A DNA stretch of 64,000 bases from Gammaproteobacteria bacterium (GCA_005799745.1 SYFY01000187.1:1-64000); one strand, 5' to 3'; numbered from the stretch's first letter, positions 36,218 through 46,382 are shown. The notes: a model not told the origin generated them from the sequence alone. A program made the numbers and translations.

Positions 36218-37606
36218 ATGGCTCGAGATTACGACGTGGTTGTGGTGGGTGCGGGTGCAGCAGGTCTCGCCGCAGCACTCGGGGCGAGTCTCGCTGGCGC
36301 ATCGGTGCTGGTCATGGAAGCCGACAAACAGGTGGGTGGGTCTTCGCGACTCTCGGGCGGCCACTTCTATGCAGCAGGCACCAGCGTGCAGAAAGCGGCA
36401 GGTATCCTGAATGACACCGCAGACGACATGTTCGAACACTACATGACGCTGAACCAGTGGTTGGTGGAACCGTCCGTGGTCCGCAGGTACTGCGATCTCT
36501 CAGCACCCACATTCGAGTGGCTGAAGGGTCTGGGCGTCGAATTCAAACCGGAAGGTGTGTACTGCTCCGGCGTGAGCTCCGTGGCGCGTGGCCATCGACC
36601 AGAAGGCGCCGGTGAACGGGTGGTTGAAGTACTGTACGGACACTGTGAGGGTCGCAACATCGACTTCGTGTTCAACACCCGCGTAACGGGGCTGGTCACC
36701 GATGACGAGGGCCGTATCTGTGGAGTGCGCGCCGGTGATGACGTGGCGACCTGTGGTGCCGCGATTCTCTCTACCGGTGGATTTGGCGCCAACAAGGAGC
36801 TTCTGGGGCGGCACTATCCGCAGGCTGCGAAAGCGGACAACTGGTCATGGTACATCGGTACGCCGTACGCCCAGGGTGACGCGCTCGCCATGGCGAAGGC
36901 GCTGGATGCCGACATCGCCGGACATGACCGCGGGCTCTTGCTGGTAACACCGGGCTTCAGTCGCGACCTGGAGGTGCTCCTGCCAGGTTGGCTTGTCATG
37001 GTGAATTCATCGGGCCGACGTTTCGCCAATGAATCCTCACCGTACACGGTGCTCGGTGGATTGATCGAGAAGGAAGGCGGTCATGCATTCGCCGTGTTTG
37101 ACGAAGCGGCGCGCGCCGCGGCCAAACCCAGCGCCATTTCGCGCGCCTATTGGGTCAACGATGTGCTCGCCAAACAAGCGGACGAAGGGCGAATTGCGCG
37201 TGCCGATTCGTTAGCGGAACTCGCGAAGAAGATTGGCGCTGATCCGAAGGTGCTAGAGGGCACCATCGCGCGTTACAACGCCGACTGTGAACAGGGCGTG
37301 GACTCGGTGTACTTCAAGGATCCGACTGCAGGTATGCGGCCGGTGATCTCACCGCCGTTCTACGCAGCGGAACTTCGTCCAGCGATCATTTGTTGGACGG
37401 GCACCGGACTACGCATTGATTCGGACACCCGTGTCTTGCGGCGGGATGAGTCGATCATCGGTGGTCTGTATGCGGCGGGAGAGACGGTTGGCTCCCTACA
37501 TGGCGACCGTTACATCGGCGGCGGTGGTTCTTATGGGCCTTGTGTGGTCTTCGGCAAACTTGCCGGCGAGCAAGCAGCAATCTTTGTTCAATCACTGACT
37601 GCCTGA
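36218..37606 (+). CDS. FAD-dependent oxidoreductase (fumarate-reductase / ketosteroid-dehydrogenase-like)
   Basis: A 462-residue flavoprotein. The dinucleotide fold is DVVVVGAGAAGLAAALGASL; the FAD-binding second part is GGSSRLSGGHFYAAG; the C-terminus has GLYAAGETVGSLHGDRYIG. It belongs to the FAD_binding_2 family that includes fumarate reductase, 3-ketosteroid-delta1-dehydrogenase and urocanate reductase. The middle region ILSTGGFGANKELLGRH is typical. A strong GAGGAGGGG site precedes the ATG. It lies divergent from the deazaflavin gene. Substrate likely a ring ketone given the neighbours, but not proved. Confidence 0.85.
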   Translation: MARDYDVVVVGAGAAGLAAALGASLAGASVLVMEADKQVGGSSRLSGGHFYAAGTSVQKAAGILNDTADDMFEHYMTLNQWLVEPSVVRRYCDLSAPTFEWLKGLGVEFKPEGVYCSGVSSVARGHRPEGAGERVVEVLYGHCEGRNIDFVFNTRVTGLVTDDEGRICGVRAGDDVATCGAAILSTGGFGANKELLGRHYPQAAKADNWSWYIGTPYAQGDALAMAKALDADIAGHDRGLLLVTPGFSRDLEVLLPGWLVMVNSSGRRFANESSPYTVLGGLIEKEGGHAFAVFDEAARAAAKPSAISRAYWVNDVLAKQADEGRIARADSLAELAKKIGADPKVLEGTIARYNADCEQGVDSVYFKDPTAGMRPVISPPFYAAELRPAIICWTGTGLRIDSDTRVLRRDESIIGGLYAAGETVGSLHGDRYIGGGGSYGPCVVFGKLAGEQAAIFVQSLTA

Positions 37607-37613
37607 AAGCAAA

Positions 37614-37645
37614 ACGCCGGAACTCTCGTTCCGGCGTCTTTGTTT
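37614..37645. terminator. Strong bidirectional rho-independent terminator
   Basis: ACGCCGGAA (37614-37622) and TTCCGGCGT (37629-37637) form a perfect 9-bp stem with a CTCTCG loop. It is followed by CTTTGTTT and preceded by AAGCAAA, so it works on both strands between the convergent flavoprotein and TonB receptor genes. Confidence 0.85.
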
Positions 37646-37689
37646 CCCAACCGTTAAACGGTCGAGTGCAGGCTGTCAGTTTCCTCTTT

Positions 37690-40629
37690 TCAGTTTCCTT
37701 GGAAGGTGTACTGCACCTCGACGCCAAAGAGACGGCCTTGTGTAGTTTGCACACCATTACGGAACTGTGCGGATTCGCCGTTGCGGGCGATGAACAGCAC
37801 ACCGACGTCATCCGTAATGTTGTTAACAAAGCCACCCACGTTCCACGCTTCATCTTCACTGCGCCAGGTCGCACGAAGATCCACGCGGCCGAAGCTGTCA
37901 CCGCTGATTTCCTTGTCTTCAAACGGCGTGAAGTAGACCCGATCGGTCCAGCTGTAGGTGCCGGATACATCGAGACTCGAGCCACCGGCCAACGGGAATC
38001 GGTAAGAGGCATAACCCACAAACTTCAACTCTGGTACCTGGAGCAGCTGCTTGCCCTTGATGTCTTCCGTCAACGCCTCGAAGTTCGGGAACAATGAAGG
38101 CGGGATCTCCGGGTTTGACGGGTCGGAGAGCAGGAAGCTCTTGGTGTACTCGCTGGGGGTAAAGCTGAAGTTGCCACCGATGGTGAGGTTCTCGGTTGCG
38201 AGCCAAATGGCTTCAGCTTCGATACCCATGATGCGGGCACCGGGTGCTGCGAGTACGGATGTCGTCACACCACCGATCTCAGACACTTCAGACGCGAAGG
38301 AGTGAATGGTCTCGTAGTCGTAGTAGTAGAACGAGCCGTTGACCTGCAGCGCGTTATCCAGCCACTGGGTCTTGTAACCCACTTCGTAGGAGATGAGCTC
38401 TTCCGGGTCGTAGGTCGGGGTGCGGCTGAAGTACACGAGGCTGTACCCACCGGAGCGGTAACCGGACGTGGCCGAGAAGTACATCATGGCGTCGTCGGTA
38501 ACATTCCAGTCGAGGTTGACCCGCCAGGTCCATTCTTTGTCAGTACGCTCGAAGGGTCGATACACTGACACTGCGAACGGCACACCGTTGTTGGTCGCGA
38601 TCGGGGTCGGCGTATAGGTTCCGTTAGCGTTTGCGATCAATCCACCGTTGGCAAGGTTAAGTCCAGCAACACCACCATACAGCGCGACGAAACCGGGGTT
38701 GCCCACGCCATTCAATGCGCCTGTCTCTGAATATCGCCAGAGGTTTTCTTCGGCGATGACTTCGTCCTCTGCGTAGCGGGCACCGAGGGTCAACGTGAAG
38801 ACATCATTGATGTCCCAGACGCCCTGGGTGTATGCCGCGAACGCATCACGCTTGGTCTGGGTGCTGTACAGCAGATCGCTGGCTACAGAGTTGATGCCGT
38901 GAGTGACGTCCAGGTTCGGGTTAGTCCCCTGGTCGCCATACCAGCGAGAGGTGTACACGTTGTTGTTTGGCAGGCTGATGTTGTCCACGGAATAGTTTCG
39001 TGCACAGCTTGCTGCCGGTGTCGCCACCTGACAGCCCCGCTTGGCACTGTAGAGGTCGGCCATCGGGCGCGTACCAAAGGCCAGTGTCGACGCGCTGACA
39101 GTGCCGGCGCCGATCAGCGGGCTCGATGACCGGTCGTTGTAGGCATCACGGTACTTCGCCTGACCGACGCTGGAGTAGAAGTCCCCTCGTTGATCGATGG
39201 TCGCATCGTAGAAGAAGATCCCTGATGTGAAGGAAATCGTATCCGTCACATCGACAAATCCCTGGATTTCGTGGGACTCGTAATCCGCTTCGTGGTTGAC
39301 GTAGAACTGTCTGTCGTGGAACAGACTGCCCGTGTTGTCGTCATCGGTGATGCGCTGATAAGCCAAGGTGTTGTTGCCGTACAGGTACTTCAGCTGAATC
39401 CCGTCCGTCACGTCCCAGGAAATGTTGAACTGCGTGCCACGCTGTTTGAACGATTCCCAGTTCAGGCCGTTGGTCGCGGTACAGAGGTCATCACCCTTGG
39501 GCTTGCTGCCGTCGAAGATACAGTCGTTATAGGCGGCGGCATCTGCAGCTGACGTACTGTTGAAGGCGGTCAGAGATGCGGCAGCGTTTTGGAAGCCGTT
39601 GAGGTTCGGCGCTGCAATCACGCCCGGATTTGCACCGTAGTGGTCAATACCCGCGCGCAACGCCTGAGCACTCCGCGAGGCACCAGTAACCGGATCGGTG
39701 AACTGGCGCACTGGGCGGGTGACGTCATGGAAGTCACGGGCCAGACGGTTCGTATTTTGACCCACAGTGATGAAGCGGTAGCCCGGTACCATTTCGGTGG
39801 TATCTCGTGCACGGACACCTTTTTCAGAAACTACCGACGAAATCGCGGCGTTGGCACCACCGAATACGCGGTCGTTGTCCATCCAGTTACGACGCAGGTT
39901 CACCTCAACGTTATCGAGCGGTGTCCAGCGGAACTGTACGGCGATGTTCTCGTCGCCGAGGCCATCCAGGTCTTTGCCGTTCGGCGCTATGTCTTTCACC
40001 CAGCCATCGCGTTCGCGGCTGCTGTAGGTGATGCGAGTCGACAGTCGGTCCTGGATGAGAGGGCCAGAAATGGCACCCATGTATTCCTGTGTGCCCTGGC
40101 TGCCGATCACGCTTTTAACGATGGCTTCGAACTCGTCGGTCGGCTCCTTGTACAGGATGTTAATCGCGCCGCCGACGGCGTTGCGACCATACAGGGTGCC
40201 CTGAGGACCACGCAGGACTTCGATACGCTCAACGTCAAAGAAGGACTGCGCCGTCGCGGTTAACAAGTCTTCGGAGTAGATGCCGTTCTGGTAGGTCGCC
40301 ACACCCGGGTCACCCCCCAGCGCGCGGAAGTTTCGACCTACACCACGCACCGTGGCGTCATAGGGTTGGAAGGTCGTTGCAGGAATGTAGTTCTGCAGGT
40401 CTTCCTGGTTGCGGATACCGAAATCCTCAATGAATTCGCCGGTAAACGCAGAAATTGAAATGGATGTGTCCTGGATGGACGCTTCTTTACGCTCGGCGGT
40501 GACAATGACTTCCTCGATCTGACGGTTGCCGTCTGCGGCAATCGCTGTCGCTGGAAACATGGCCATACTGCCAAAGGCGCCGACTGCACTGGCCAATAGG
40601 CCCGCGCGCGTACGGGTACGCTTTCGCAT
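37690..40629 (-). CDS. TonB-dependent outer-membrane receptor (second)
   Basis: A 979-residue receptor. Signal sequence with AMFPATAIAA, TonB box IEEVIVTAERKE, plug motifs TVRGVGRNFRALGGDPGVA and VERIEVLRGPQGTLYGRNAV, then a long barrel ending in GVEVQYTFQGN with the terminal aromatic pattern recognised by the BAM complex. It has a GGGGA ribosome site. It shares only the general family motifs with the receptor at 26.4 kb, so it should bring in a different compound. It follows the enoyl-CoA hydratase and acyl-CoA dehydrogenase genes on the same strand after a 150-base gap that probably holds its own promoter. Confidence 0.9.
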   Translation of the reverse strand: MRKRTRTRAGLLASAVGAFGSMAMFPATAIAADGNRQIEEVIVTAERKEASIQDTSISISAFTGEFIEDFGIRNQEDLQNYIPATTFQPYDATVRGVGRNFRALGGDPGVATYQNGIYSEDLLTATAQSFFDVERIEVLRGPQGTLYGRNAVGGAINILYKEPTDEFEAIVKSVIGSQGTQEYMGAISGPLIQDRLSTRITYSSRERDGWVKDIAPNGKDLDGLGDENIAVQFRWTPLDNVEVNLRRNWMDNDRVFGGANAAISSVVSEKGVRARDTTEMVPGYRFITVGQNTNRLARDFHDVTRPVRQFTDPVTGASRSAQALRAGIDHYGANPGVIAAPNLNGFQNAAASLTAFNSTSAADAAAYNDCIFDGSKPKGDDLCTATNGLNWESFKQRGTQFNISWDVTDGIQLKYLYGNNTLAYQRITDDDNTGSLFHDRQFYVNHEADYESHEIQGFVDVTDTISFTSGIFFYDATIDQRGDFYSSVGQAKYRDAYNDRSSSPLIGAGTVSASTLAFGTRPMADLYSAKRGCQVATPAASCARNYSVDNISLPNNNVYTSRWYGDQGTNPNLDVTHGINSVASDLLYSTQTKRDAFAAYTQGVWDINDVFTLTLGARYAEDEVIAEENLWRYSETGALNGVGNPGFVALYGGVAGLNLANGGLIANANGTYTPTPIATNNGVPFAVSVYRPFERTDKEWTWRVNLDWNVTDDAMMYFSATSGYRSGGYSLVYFSRTPTYDPEELISYEVGYKTQWLDNALQVNGSFYYYDYETIHSFASEVSEIGGVTTSVLAAPGARIMGIEAEAIWLATENLTIGGNFSFTPSEYTKSFLLSDPSNPEIPPSLFPNFEALTEDIKGKQLLQVPELKFVGYASYRFPLAGGSSLDVSGTYSWTDRVYFTPFEDKEISGDSFGRVDLRATWRSEDEAWNVGGFVNNITDDVGVLFIARNGESAQFRNGVQTTQGRLFGVEVQYTFQGN

Positions 40630-40779
40630 GGGTTTTTCCCCTCAGTGAATGGAACGAATCTCTCCAAAGCCATAGCTCCCGCACCCTCCGTGGGAGAAAT
40701 GGCTACCTGCGTTATACGAGTGGTGCACAAGGCATGTCAAATGGAAATAACGTTATTCTCTGGCGATCGCTCCTCCGGT

Positions 40780-41553
40780 TCACAGGTCCCGAAAGTCACC
40801 GTGGCGGCCTTTGCCCGATGCAAAACGAGCGGCGCCAGCGCGGGTTTCGCCGGATCGGATGACCTCAAGACCGAGTTCAGTTTCCCGGCTGAGGGCTGCG
40901 TCCAGCGACCTTTCCCACTGTTCGTAGGACGAACGCCGGTCCGCCCGCAGGCACAATTGCGGGAAGGCGCTGAGTTGACGGGCAAGCGCCAGGGCAGCAG
41001 GAAGAGCCTGGCCTTTGGGGACGAGACGATTGGCTAGGCCCATCATGCGGGCCTCTTCCCCGTTGACACCTCGACCGGTCAAGATCAGATCCAGGGCGTG
41101 GCTGTGACCAATCAGGCGGGGCAACCGAATCGTTCCACCATCGATCAGCGGCACCCCCCAGCGCCGGCAATACACACCGAACACCGCATCCTCTGCCGCC
41201 ACACGCAGATCACACCACAGCGCGAGCTCCAGGCCGCCCGCAACAGCATGACCTTCGACCGCGGCGATCACCGGTTTGGAGAGCAACATCCTGCTCGGAC
41301 CCATGGGACCATCCCCTTCGGCTTTGACACGATTGCCTTTGCCCGATGCGACCGCCTTGAGATCTGCGCCTGCACAGAAGGTGCCTTCGGCACCGGTGAG
41401 GATTGCGACATCTGCGCTTTGATCGGTATCGAAGGCGCGGAAGGCTTCGGCAAGCAGCGCCGCTGTTGGGCCATCGACGGCGTTTCGCGCCTCCGGACGG
41501 TTGATCGTGATCACTGTGGTGCGACCGTGTTTCTCGATCAGGACTTCGTTCAT
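40780..41553 (-). CDS. Enoyl-CoA hydratase/isomerase (crotonase fold)
   Basis: A 257-residue crotonase. It has TVITINRPEARNAVDG at the start, the CoA-binding and oxyanion regions GAEGTFCAGADLKAVASG and AVEGHAVAGGLELALWCDLR, then the C-terminal helix. The Glu of the second catalytic position seems to be replaced in RRWGVPLIDGG, as in members that are not classical hydratases. The ATG at 41553 has GTGGAG upstream. It lies downstream of the acyl-CoA dehydrogenase gene (66-base gap) on the same strand, in a block of three CoA-ester genes. Confidence 0.88.
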   Translation of the reverse strand: MNEVLIEKHGRTTVITINRPEARNAVDGPTAALLAEAFRAFDTDQSADVAILTGAEGTFCAGADLKAVASGKGNRVKAEGDGPMGPSRMLLSKPVIAAVEGHAVAGGLELALWCDLRVAAEDAVFGVYCRRWGVPLIDGGTIRLPRLIGHSHALDLILTGRGVNGEEARMMGLANRLVPKGQALPAALALARQLSAFPQLCLRADRRSSYEQWERSLDAALSRETELGLEVIRSGETRAGAARFASGKGRHGDFRDL

Positions 41554-41619
41554 GCTGAACTCCACTAAAATCGTTCTAGTTCAATTTGTTACAAATTTTT
41601 CCTAATCTATAGGTTCGGT

Positions 41620-42801
41620 TCAGAGGCCAAGTACCTCTTTGGCAATGATGTTCTTCTGCACTTCGGTCGCGCCACCCGCAATGGTAAAGCCACGATGGTG
41701 GAACGTCCCCGAAGCGGTGTATTCCGTCCACGCCGGTCCAACAGGATCGTTTTGATCACCGGAGTCCAGTGGTACGAGCCAATGCCCCGCAAGTTCGCTG
41801 AGCAGTTCATCCTGTGCCTGAACCAGCTGGCTCCCGCGGAGCTTGAGCATGGAAGGCTCGGCGCCGATGCGAATACCTTCGTCGGCGAGCATAAGAAGGC
41901 GCAGGCTGGTGGTTTCGAGAGCGGAGAGCCTTATCCGAAGTTGATCACGCTTGCCGTGCATGGCCTGAAGGTCGGTCTCCTTTCCCTGCGTGACCCGTAC
42001 ATCTGCGAGCGCTTCATTCACGAGTGTGTGAATGCGACGGTTTTCCGCTACACGAGACACCAACAGCCGTTCATCACCGAGCAGAGTCTTGGCGACGGAC
42101 CAGCCCTCGTTCTCGGCACCGAGGCGTTGTTCCACCGGCACTTCAACGTCACGAAAAAACACCTGATTCCACAAGCGCTTGCCGTTGAATGCGACCAGCG
42201 GCGTGACATCGATGCCGGGAGATTTTAGATCGACCAACAGGAACGAGATGCCTTTTTGGGGCTGAACGACTGGGTCGGTGCGGACAAGACAGAAAATCCA
42301 ATCCGCGTCTTCGGCACCCGAGGTCCAGATCTTGCGACCGTTCACACGATAGTGATCACCATGACGCTCGGCCCGGGTTCGGAGTGATGCCAGGTCAGAA
42401 CCCGCCTCGGGCTCGGAGTAGCCCTGGCACCACCAGAGTTCACCGCGTTTGATACGCGGCAGGTAGTTGGCTTTCTGTTCGGGTGTTCCGAAACGAATGA
42501 TCGCAGGGCCGACCATGTTCACGCCGAAGCCGGGCAGGGTCGGCGCATGGGCTTCACGCATCGCGTTTTCGAACAACTGGCGCTCCACCAACGACCATCC
42601 CGTACCGCCGTGTTCTTTCGGCCAATGGGGTACAGCCCAGCCTTGTCGATCGAGAACACCGACCCATCGCGTCAGTTCGTGCCGGCCGATGTGAACACCA
42701 CGCTTTACCCGGGCTGACAGGTCCTCCGGCAATTGTTCCCGCAGGAACGAGGTGACTTCATCAACGAGCTGGGTCTGCGCGTGGCTCAACGAACTGATCA
42801 T
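41620..42801 (-). CDS. Acyl-CoA dehydrogenase (pimeloyl-CoA dehydrogenase large-subunit-like)
   Basis: A 393-residue ACAD. Central WCQGYSEPEAGSDLASLRTR and KIWTSGAEDADWIFCLVRTD and the C-terminal FAD block IAGGATEVQKNIIAKEVLGL are all present. The first three motifs closely match the 29.3-kb gene, so the two are paralogues. No small-subunit partner is adjacent here, unlike the other copy. The ATG at 42801 has CGGAGCG upstream. Substrate unknown. Confidence 0.88.
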   Translation of the reverse strand: MISSLSHAQTQLVDEVTSFLREQLPEDLSARVKRGVHIGRHELTRWVGVLDRQGWAVPHWPKEHGGTGWSLVERQLFENAMREAHAPTLPGFGVNMVGPAIIRFGTPEQKANYLPRIKRGELWWCQGYSEPEAGSDLASLRTRAERHGDHYRVNGRKIWTSGAEDADWIFCLVRTDPVVQPQKGISFLLVDLKSPGIDVTPLVAFNGKRLWNQVFFRDVEVPVEQRLGAENEGWSVAKTLLGDERLLVSRVAENRRIHTLVNEALADVRVTQGKETDLQAMHGKRDQLRIRLSALETTSLRLLMLADEGIRIGAEPSMLKLRGSQLVQAQDELLSELAGHWLVPLDSGDQNDPVGPAWTEYTASGTFHHRGFTIAGGATEVQKNIIAKEVLGL

Positions 42802-42902
42802 GGGCGCTCCGAAGGCAGATAAAGGCGGATAGAAGAGTGATAGTAGAGAGACAGAAGAGGGATAGCAGAGGTGAGCTTTATCGATACATCTCTAATCACG
42901 GT

Positions 42903-43643
42903 TCAGCGCGAAGGAGGTGGTGGCCGAACGGGTGTCGGATTCTGTCCGGTAAAACGATCAAACCACGCATCTGCGCCATGATCGAGTCGGGCGCGCATAC
43001 CAGACTTGATGCGAGTGAGGCCACCGGCGGGCCAACTCGCGAGCTCAAGGCAGGAAGTCCGCGCAACTGTGACCACCTCCGTGTCGGCGACCACACGATG
43101 TGCGATCCCGAGCCGATAAAGTTCTGGCCCAGGGATACGATCTGCCATGAAAACGAGTCGGGCAATCACCGACTCCGGCAATCGTAGGGTTGCCCACGCG
43201 AGATTGTAGGGAGCTGCCATCCCGAGACGCGCCTCTCCCACTTGTAGCCAAGCCGTCTCGCCAACGAAGAGAACATCTGCGGCGAGCGCCAGCGCTGCGC
43301 CACCATTGATCGCGAATCGCTCCAGCGCACAGACGATGGGCTTGCCACACTCATAGAGCGCTCGATGGGCACCCCGCCAGAGAGTTGGAAAATGGGGTAC
43401 CCACTCGGGCAGGGGATCGGCGTTGAAGGCGTTGAGGTCAAGACCTGAGCAAAACGCGCCGCCTTCACCGCGGAGAAGGATGACCCGCACGTCGGGATCG
43501 GCGTTAGCGGCTTGGAGCGCGGTGGTGAGGTCACGGCCGAGCGGACCGTCAATGGCGTTCTTCCGTTCAGGGCGGGAGAGAATGACTTCAGCAACGCCCG
43601 CCTCAACGAGAAGACGAACGCACGGTGTGGGAGTGAAAGCCAT
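42903..43643 (-). CDS. Enoyl-CoA hydratase/isomerase family protein (second)
   Basis: A 246-residue crotonase-fold protein. VAEVILSRPERKNAIDGPLG, RGEGGAFCSGLDLNAF (oxyanion-hole loop) and VCALERFAINGGAALALAAD are visible. It ends with a proline-rich tail (TPVRPPPPSR) not found in the other copy. The ATG at 43643 has GGGGATAA in front. It starts a minus-strand series of CoA-ester genes reaching down to 40.8 kb. Reaction unknown. Confidence 0.85.
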   Translation of the reverse strand: MAFTPTPCVRLLVEAGVAEVILSRPERKNAIDGPLGRDLTTALQAANADPDVRVILLRGEGGAFCSGLDLNAFNADPLPEWVPHFPTLWRGAHRALYECGKPIVCALERFAINGGAALALAADVLFVGETAWLQVGEARLGMAAPYNLAWATLRLPESVIARLVFMADRIPGPELYRLGIAHRVVADTEVVTVARTSCLELASWPAGGLTRIKSGMRARLDHGADAWFDRFTGQNPTPVRPPPPSR

Positions 43644-43645
43644 CA

Positions 43646-43945
43646 ATTATCCCCGGTAACAAGATGCCACACGCTAGGAGTCTGCGCGGCAGAAGATCAA
43701 CGGGCTATGGCGGTGCCACTTCGGCCCGATTTTCCGTTCGCTCTCGTCACATAGCCCCCACTATGCTCCTCAAGCGAGGGAAAAATCGTACTCGAATCGA
43801 CACTCGCCTCGTTCCGCTGCCTTCTGACGCGCAGACTCCCAGGTGCGGGAACACATCATAAGCCGAGGATCGGCCGGAGCGCTCAGATAGAGAAGCGAGG
43901 GGATCGATGTAGCTAAAGTGTGTACGTAAGCGCGTACGTAAGCAG
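43646..43945. other. Intergenic stretch without a convincing gene
   Basis: About 300 bases between the enoyl-CoA hydratase and DUF6134 genes. No coding frame with a domain or ribosome site was found. Near the right end GTACGTAAGC occurs twice with two bases between (43922-43931 and 43934-43943), a small direct repeat around CGCG. Confidence 0.55.
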
Positions 43946-44629
43946 TCAATGTTTCGAAGACTCGGCCGTCGTTCCTCGGAGCAAGTACTCGATCAATCGG
44001 CCTTCCGCAGTGCGGGACGACAATCCATACCAGGTGCCTGATTCGCCATGCCACACGTCGATATGGATGTCTTTGCCGCGGATGCCGAATACCTTCCCAC
44101 CTGTCGTGTTGGACTGTCTGGGCGCAGGTCGAGAGGGCAGTGTTTCCATCGTCACGGGTTCAACTTTCCCGGTTTGAGCGTTCATCAACGTCGTGGACTC
44201 GTGCAGGTCAGGGTGCCAGTAGGCAAAGCTGCGAACGCAGCCGGGGTGTATTTGCGGGCCATCTTGGGTCTCGAGCTCAAGGCCATCCGCGGTCGCCTCG
44301 CCGTTGACATGGAATTCACGGCCGTTTTCATCGGTGATTGAGTCAATTGCACGAAGGCAGCCCTGCAACCACTCCTCCTCACTGCGATGTTTGTATCGCC
44401 ACGCCGTGACGAACAGCACTTTCACGGTGTAGGACGCTTCGCTGACAACTTTCACCCGCTCACCGGACATGGACAAGGTGTAGCGGTGTGTACCCATGGG
44501 TTCACCGTCGAGAAACACGTCGAACTCGAAGGTGCGGGTGTTGGCCGCCGCGCAGTCCGACCACAGCAATAAGCTGGTGCTCAAAACCAGGGTCAAGGCC
44601 AGGGTCAAAGGAAGGGTGGTCATGCTCAT
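43946..44629 (-). CDS. Exported DUF6134/DUF3108-like protein
   Basis: A 227-residue protein with a signal peptide (PLTLALTLVLSTSLLLWS, cut near CAAA) and a beta-rich domain: TRTFEFDVFLDGEPMGTHRY, AWRYKHRSEEEWLQGCLRAI and FAYWHPDL. This matches the DUF6134 family of periplasmic proteins often found in the Cfa-type methyltransferase cluster of gammaproteobacteria. The ATG at 44629 is 16 bases after the DUF2878 stop; an upstream start would overlap that gene. Function unknown. Confidence 0.72.
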   Translation of the reverse strand: MSMTTLPLTLALTLVLSTSLLLWSDCAAANTRTFEFDVFLDGEPMGTHRYTLSMSGERVKVVSEASYTVKVLFVTAWRYKHRSEEEWLQGCLRAIDSITDENGREFHVNGEATADGLELETQDGPQIHPGCVRSFAYWHPDLHESTTLMNAQTGKVEPVTMETLPSRPAPRQSNTTGGKVFGIRGKDIHIDVWHGESGTWYGLSSRTAEGRLIEYLLRGTTAESSKH

Positions 44630-44645
44630 CAAACGTCCGGCGTTT

Positions 44646-45212
44646 TCAAGGCCAATGGCACATAGATGGCGCATAGAGGGCCGGGTTGCCAAATCCACAG
44701 AGCCGATTACTCAGCGAGGCCAGAGCCGGTACAGCGATGCCCCAACCGACGACCAGCCACACCAACATCAAGTTTCGGTCCACCACAATCATCGCGCCTA
44801 GCCGCTCGCCGGCCAGATAGGCGAGAGGTCCTGAAATGGCGCCTGCTAACACGGCAACCCAAATTCGCGCCTTCAACCAACTGAGACTCACGTTGAGGGT
44901 TGCGGCAAAGAGCATCCAGAGCACAATCATCCATTCGGGCGCGATATGGGAGCCTAAACCCCCGTCAGAAAATTTCGCAGCACCGCTAAAGATGAGCGAA
45001 GTATCGAAGGCCGCACCCATCAACCCTGCTGCAAACAGCAGGATAACTTCGGGGCGTCGATGGGGCGTCGCGGCCAGGTGCAGAAGCGCCAACAACAAGC
45101 CCACCAACGCACCGGTAGTTCCAAGGCCCCACGCACCACCCAATACACAGGCAAACCAACCCAACTGAAAACCAGTGAAGTTCAAGAGCCAAGTCCATCG
45201 TTCAGGCGTCAT
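44646..45212 (-). CDS. DUF2878 family inner-membrane protein
   Basis: A 188-residue hydrophobic protein with about six membrane segments. The start MTPERWTWLLNFTGFQLGWF and GMIVVDRNL-like end with conserved basic residues fit DUF2878. The family is known mainly from clusters with a Cfa-like methyltransferase, DUF6134/DUF3833 and flavoproteins that respond to light or oxidative stress. The ATG at 45212 overlaps the end of the Cfa-like gene by 11 bases (coupled translation). Function unknown. Confidence 0.75.
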   Translation of the reverse strand: MTPERWTWLLNFTGFQLGWFACVLGGAWGLGTTGALVGLLLALLHLAATPHRRPEVILLFAAGLMGAAFDTSLIFSGAAKFSDGGLGSHIAPEWMIVLWMLFAATLNVSLSWLKARIWVAVLAGAISGPLAYLAGERLGAMIVVDRNLMLVWLVVGWGIAVPALASLSNRLCGFGNPALYAPSMCHWP

Positions 45213-46265
45213 CGCGTTTTTTCCCGTAGAGCCTATTCCTGAAAAGATAGTGGGATACGCCCCAAATTCGCCCTTGATCCGTTGCAAACATCTCCGCGCA
45301 GGCCATGAAAAAGATGCGCCATCGGACGAACCAGCGCTCGGCATCATCTCCATAAACGTCGCGGAATATCCTTCGTATCTCCGTGGCGTGAGCGTCCATG
45401 TGACTCAGCCAGGCGTTGGCGGTGAGGGTGTATGCGTTCCATCGATCCGCCACCGATTCTGAAGTTCCAGATCGGGAGGTGCAATCAACATGGCAAGGTC
45501 GTGGCTTGGCATCATGCCGCCGGAAAAAAAGAAGCGGCTCATCCAGTCACCTTCACCTCGGACGACGTACGGGTAGGGTGTGGTCAGATGCGTGAATACG
45601 TGCAGAAAGAACTGACCTTCGGGATTCAGCCAATCGGTGACGCGGGAAACTAGCCTCCGCCAGTTCCGCATGTGCTCAAACATCTCGATCGAAAGGATGC
45701 GGTCGAACCTTTCACCGGGATCAAACTGATTCATGTCGGCGGTGCGGATTTGAACACCCGAAAGGTCGCGTGTAGCTGCTTCTGCCCGAATGAACTCCGC
45801 CTGTGATGTAGAGTTCGACACACCGACAACACGTGCGTTCGGAAAAACTTCAGCGAGATAGAGCGTAAGCGAGCCCCAGCCACACCCCAGATCTAGCACC
45901 GTCATGCCATCTTCCACGCCGGCCCGTTGGACCACTTGTTGCAGCGCCAGTGCTTCCGCATCGGCCAGTGAAGTGGTGCGTTCGTCCCACAAACAGCAGC
46001 TGTACTTGCGTCTCGGACCGAGGACAAAGTCAAAAAAGGATGCTGGCAGCTCATAGTGTTGGTGGTTCGCGACTTCCGGAATGAGCGCGATGGGTGCCAC
46101 ATCCATTTCGCAGATAAATGATCGAGTCGCTGCGATTGAGTTCAACACCTCGATTTCGCGATTTCGAGCGGCAACGTTGTACCTAATGCCGGACCGTACG
46201 AGCGCGTCCGGAACCCAACCCGACTCCACCGCGCGGGTGAGTGCGCCTACGAGCGTTTCTTTCAT
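45202..46265 (-). pseudogene. Cyclopropane-fatty-acid-synthase-like SAM methyltransferase, frameshifted
   Basis: The first frame (46265 to about 45432) has the complete N-terminal region, SAM motif VLDLGCGWGSLTLYLAEVFP, FDRILSIEMFEHMRNWRRLV and the SRFFFSGGMMPSHD segment, ending in LELQNRWRIDGTH. The second frame supplies the expected C-terminus TANAWLSHMDAHATEIRRIF to the stop at 45202. They join if one T is added after CAT (45431-45433), giving HYTLTANAWL. Restored length about 355 residues. These enzymes methylate unsaturated fatty acyl chains of membrane lipids. Start is well supported by GAGG 8 bases upstream. Followed by DUF2878 and DUF6134 in an operon; the downstream genes look intact. 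Confidence 0.85.
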
Positions 46266-46382
46266 TTCACGTCCTCATTGTTGGGAGTATGCCAGTAGAA
46301 CTCCCGCTTTCCGTGGCGAGCGCGCCAAGCGACACGTGGTAAGCTCCAAAACGAGACTAGCCAATCAGATAGGAGGCCGTGC

